A stretch of DNA of 6,941 nucleotides, from the NCBI GenBank assembly GCA_052389555.1, contig JBQTHV010000002.1:1-6941 (forward strand). The letters run 5' to 3'. The stretch comes from JABFSM01 sp052389555 (GTDB taxonomy: Bacteria; Gemmatimonadota; Gemmatimonadetes; Gemmatimonadales; GWC2-71-9). Both the position numbers and the translations under genes were made by a program. Of this stretch, positions 6,617 through 6,941 are shown piece after piece. Position 1 is the first letter of the stretch, and each line of letters opens with the position of its first letter. The notes under the pieces are model-generated. The model saw only the letters and a program-made list of their open reading frames with translations. It ran no database searches and was not told the origin of the DNA.

Positions 6617-6648
6617 AGCTCCCTAGCTCCCTAGCTCCCTAGCTCCCT
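6617..6648. repeat. Perfect octamer tandem repeat (AGCTCCCT x4) upstream of tRNA-Leu
   Basis: Four perfect AGCTCCCT units run from 6617 to 6648, followed by a decayed partial unit (AG TCTCT, 6649-6655). The array ends 20 bases before the tRNA and lies about 36 bases after the stop of the Spy-like gene. It occupies the area where a tRNA promoter -35 region would be expected. Nothing else in the 88-bp gap is recognisable apart from a small imperfect hairpin at 6594-6615. Confidence 0.95.
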
Positions 6649-6668
6649 AGTCTCTAACTTCCGGTCCA

Positions 6669-6751
6669 GCCCGAGTGGCGGAATGGCAGACGCAGCGGAC
6701 TCAAAATCCGCCGGGGGCAACCCCGTGCGAGTTCGACTCTCGCCTCGGGCA
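6669..6751 (+). tRNA. tRNA-Leu (anticodon CAA)
   Basis: A complete 83-nt class II tRNA. The acceptor stem GCCCGAG (6669-6675) pairs with CTCGGGC (6744-6750), with discriminator A6751. The anticodon stem GCGGA/TCCGC (6695-6699 with 6707-6711) encloses the loop CTCAAAA; the anticodon CAA at 6702-6704 reads UUG. A long variable arm with stem GGGG/CCCC (6714-6717 with 6721-6724) is typical of leucine tRNAs. The T arm GCGAG-TTCGACT-CTCGC lies at 6727-6743. The 3' CCA is not encoded and must be added after transcription. Confidence 0.97.
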
Positions 6752-6812
6752 CTACAGGTGACATCGACGTAAGCAGGGTGTGACCTGCCAAGCCATGGAG
6801 TGATCGCAGAGT

Positions 6813-6845
6813 GGGGACGCGGATGATTCGCGTCCCCCTTTTCTT
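6813..6845 (+). terminator. Rho-independent terminator downstream of tRNA-Leu
   Basis: A perfect 9-bp GC-rich stem, GGGGACGCG (6813-6821) with CGCGTCCCC (6829-6837), encloses a 7-base loop and is followed by CTTTTCTT. It sits about 60 bases after the tRNA and in the same direction, so it probably ends the tRNA transcript. Confidence 0.88.
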
Positions 6846-6941
6846 GCCTGGCCAAGCGGTCGTCGCCGAAGCCAGAGATCGCCACACGTCCGGGCGCCGC
6901 TCTGCTGCTCCAGTTCGGCCGGGCGAGGACCTTTACAAGGG
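6846..6941. other. No recognisable gene at right edge
   Basis: The remaining 96 bases after the terminator are GC-rich and contain no start codon with a ribosome binding site, no RNA gene and no repeat that I can support. A gene beginning outside the window cannot be excluded. Confidence 0.5.

Noticed and set aside
720..6655. CRISPR-like arrays
   Set aside because: All repeats are direct tandem units of 7-8 bp without spacers; no cas genes are present.
6631..6887. Two minus-strand open frames of 84 and 77 codons over the tRNA
   Set aside because: They read antisense through tRNA-Leu and give the well-known spurious peptides produced by that tRNA (for example LARGCPRRILSPL). They are not genes.
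6751..6941. Possible integrated element using the tRNA-Leu 3' end as attachment site
   Set aside because: No integrase and no repeated copy of the tRNA 3' end are visible in the window.

Overview
The window is GC-rich DNA from a diderm bacterium, tightly packed with genes. Several secreted proteins have signal peptides ending in an Ala-Ala-Gln or Pro-Ala-Gln type junction. Together with an S46 peptidase, a paired M16 peptidase and a short ECF operon, this suggests Gemmatimonadota or a similar soil or sediment lineage. That placement is an inference from style and gene content; there is no rRNA or marker gene here to prove it.

Left part, minus strand (4915 down to 1): four genes read in one direction and probably form an operon. 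They are a cytoplasmic glycerophosphodiester phosphodiesterase, an exported M16 zinc peptidase with an intact HxxEH site, an exported M16 homologue that has lost that site and carries an extra C-terminal domain, and the N-terminal third of an S46 dipeptidyl-peptidase that runs off the left edge. The first two are 11 bp apart, the two M16 genes overlap by 4 bp (GTGA), and S46 follows after 34 bp. The likely theme is peptide breakdown in the periplasm by a catalytic/non-catalytic M16 pair plus an exopeptidase.

Middle, plus strand (about 5086 to 6580): a divergent, translationally coupled operon encodes an ECF sigma factor, a small single-pass membrane protein that is probably its anti-sigma factor, and an exported Spy/CpxP-like helical protein. 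The three genes overlap at their stop/start codons. The layout resembles a sigma / membrane anti-sigma / periplasmic sensor envelope-stress module. A TATAAT box lies in the 170-bp divergent intergenic region.

Right part (6581 to 6941): a tRNA-Leu(CAA) gene is followed by a strong intrinsic terminator. The last ~95 bases contain no gene that I can support.

The most unusual feature is three unrelated short tandem-repeat arrays placed at gene boundaries. One is a 7-bp unit repeated four times inside the signal-peptide codons of the second M16 gene, where loss of one copy would create an immediate stop codon. One is a degenerate 7-bp array covering the stop codon of that gene and the spacer before S46. 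One is an 8-bp unit repeated four times just upstream of the tRNA. The first looks like a possible phase-variation switch.
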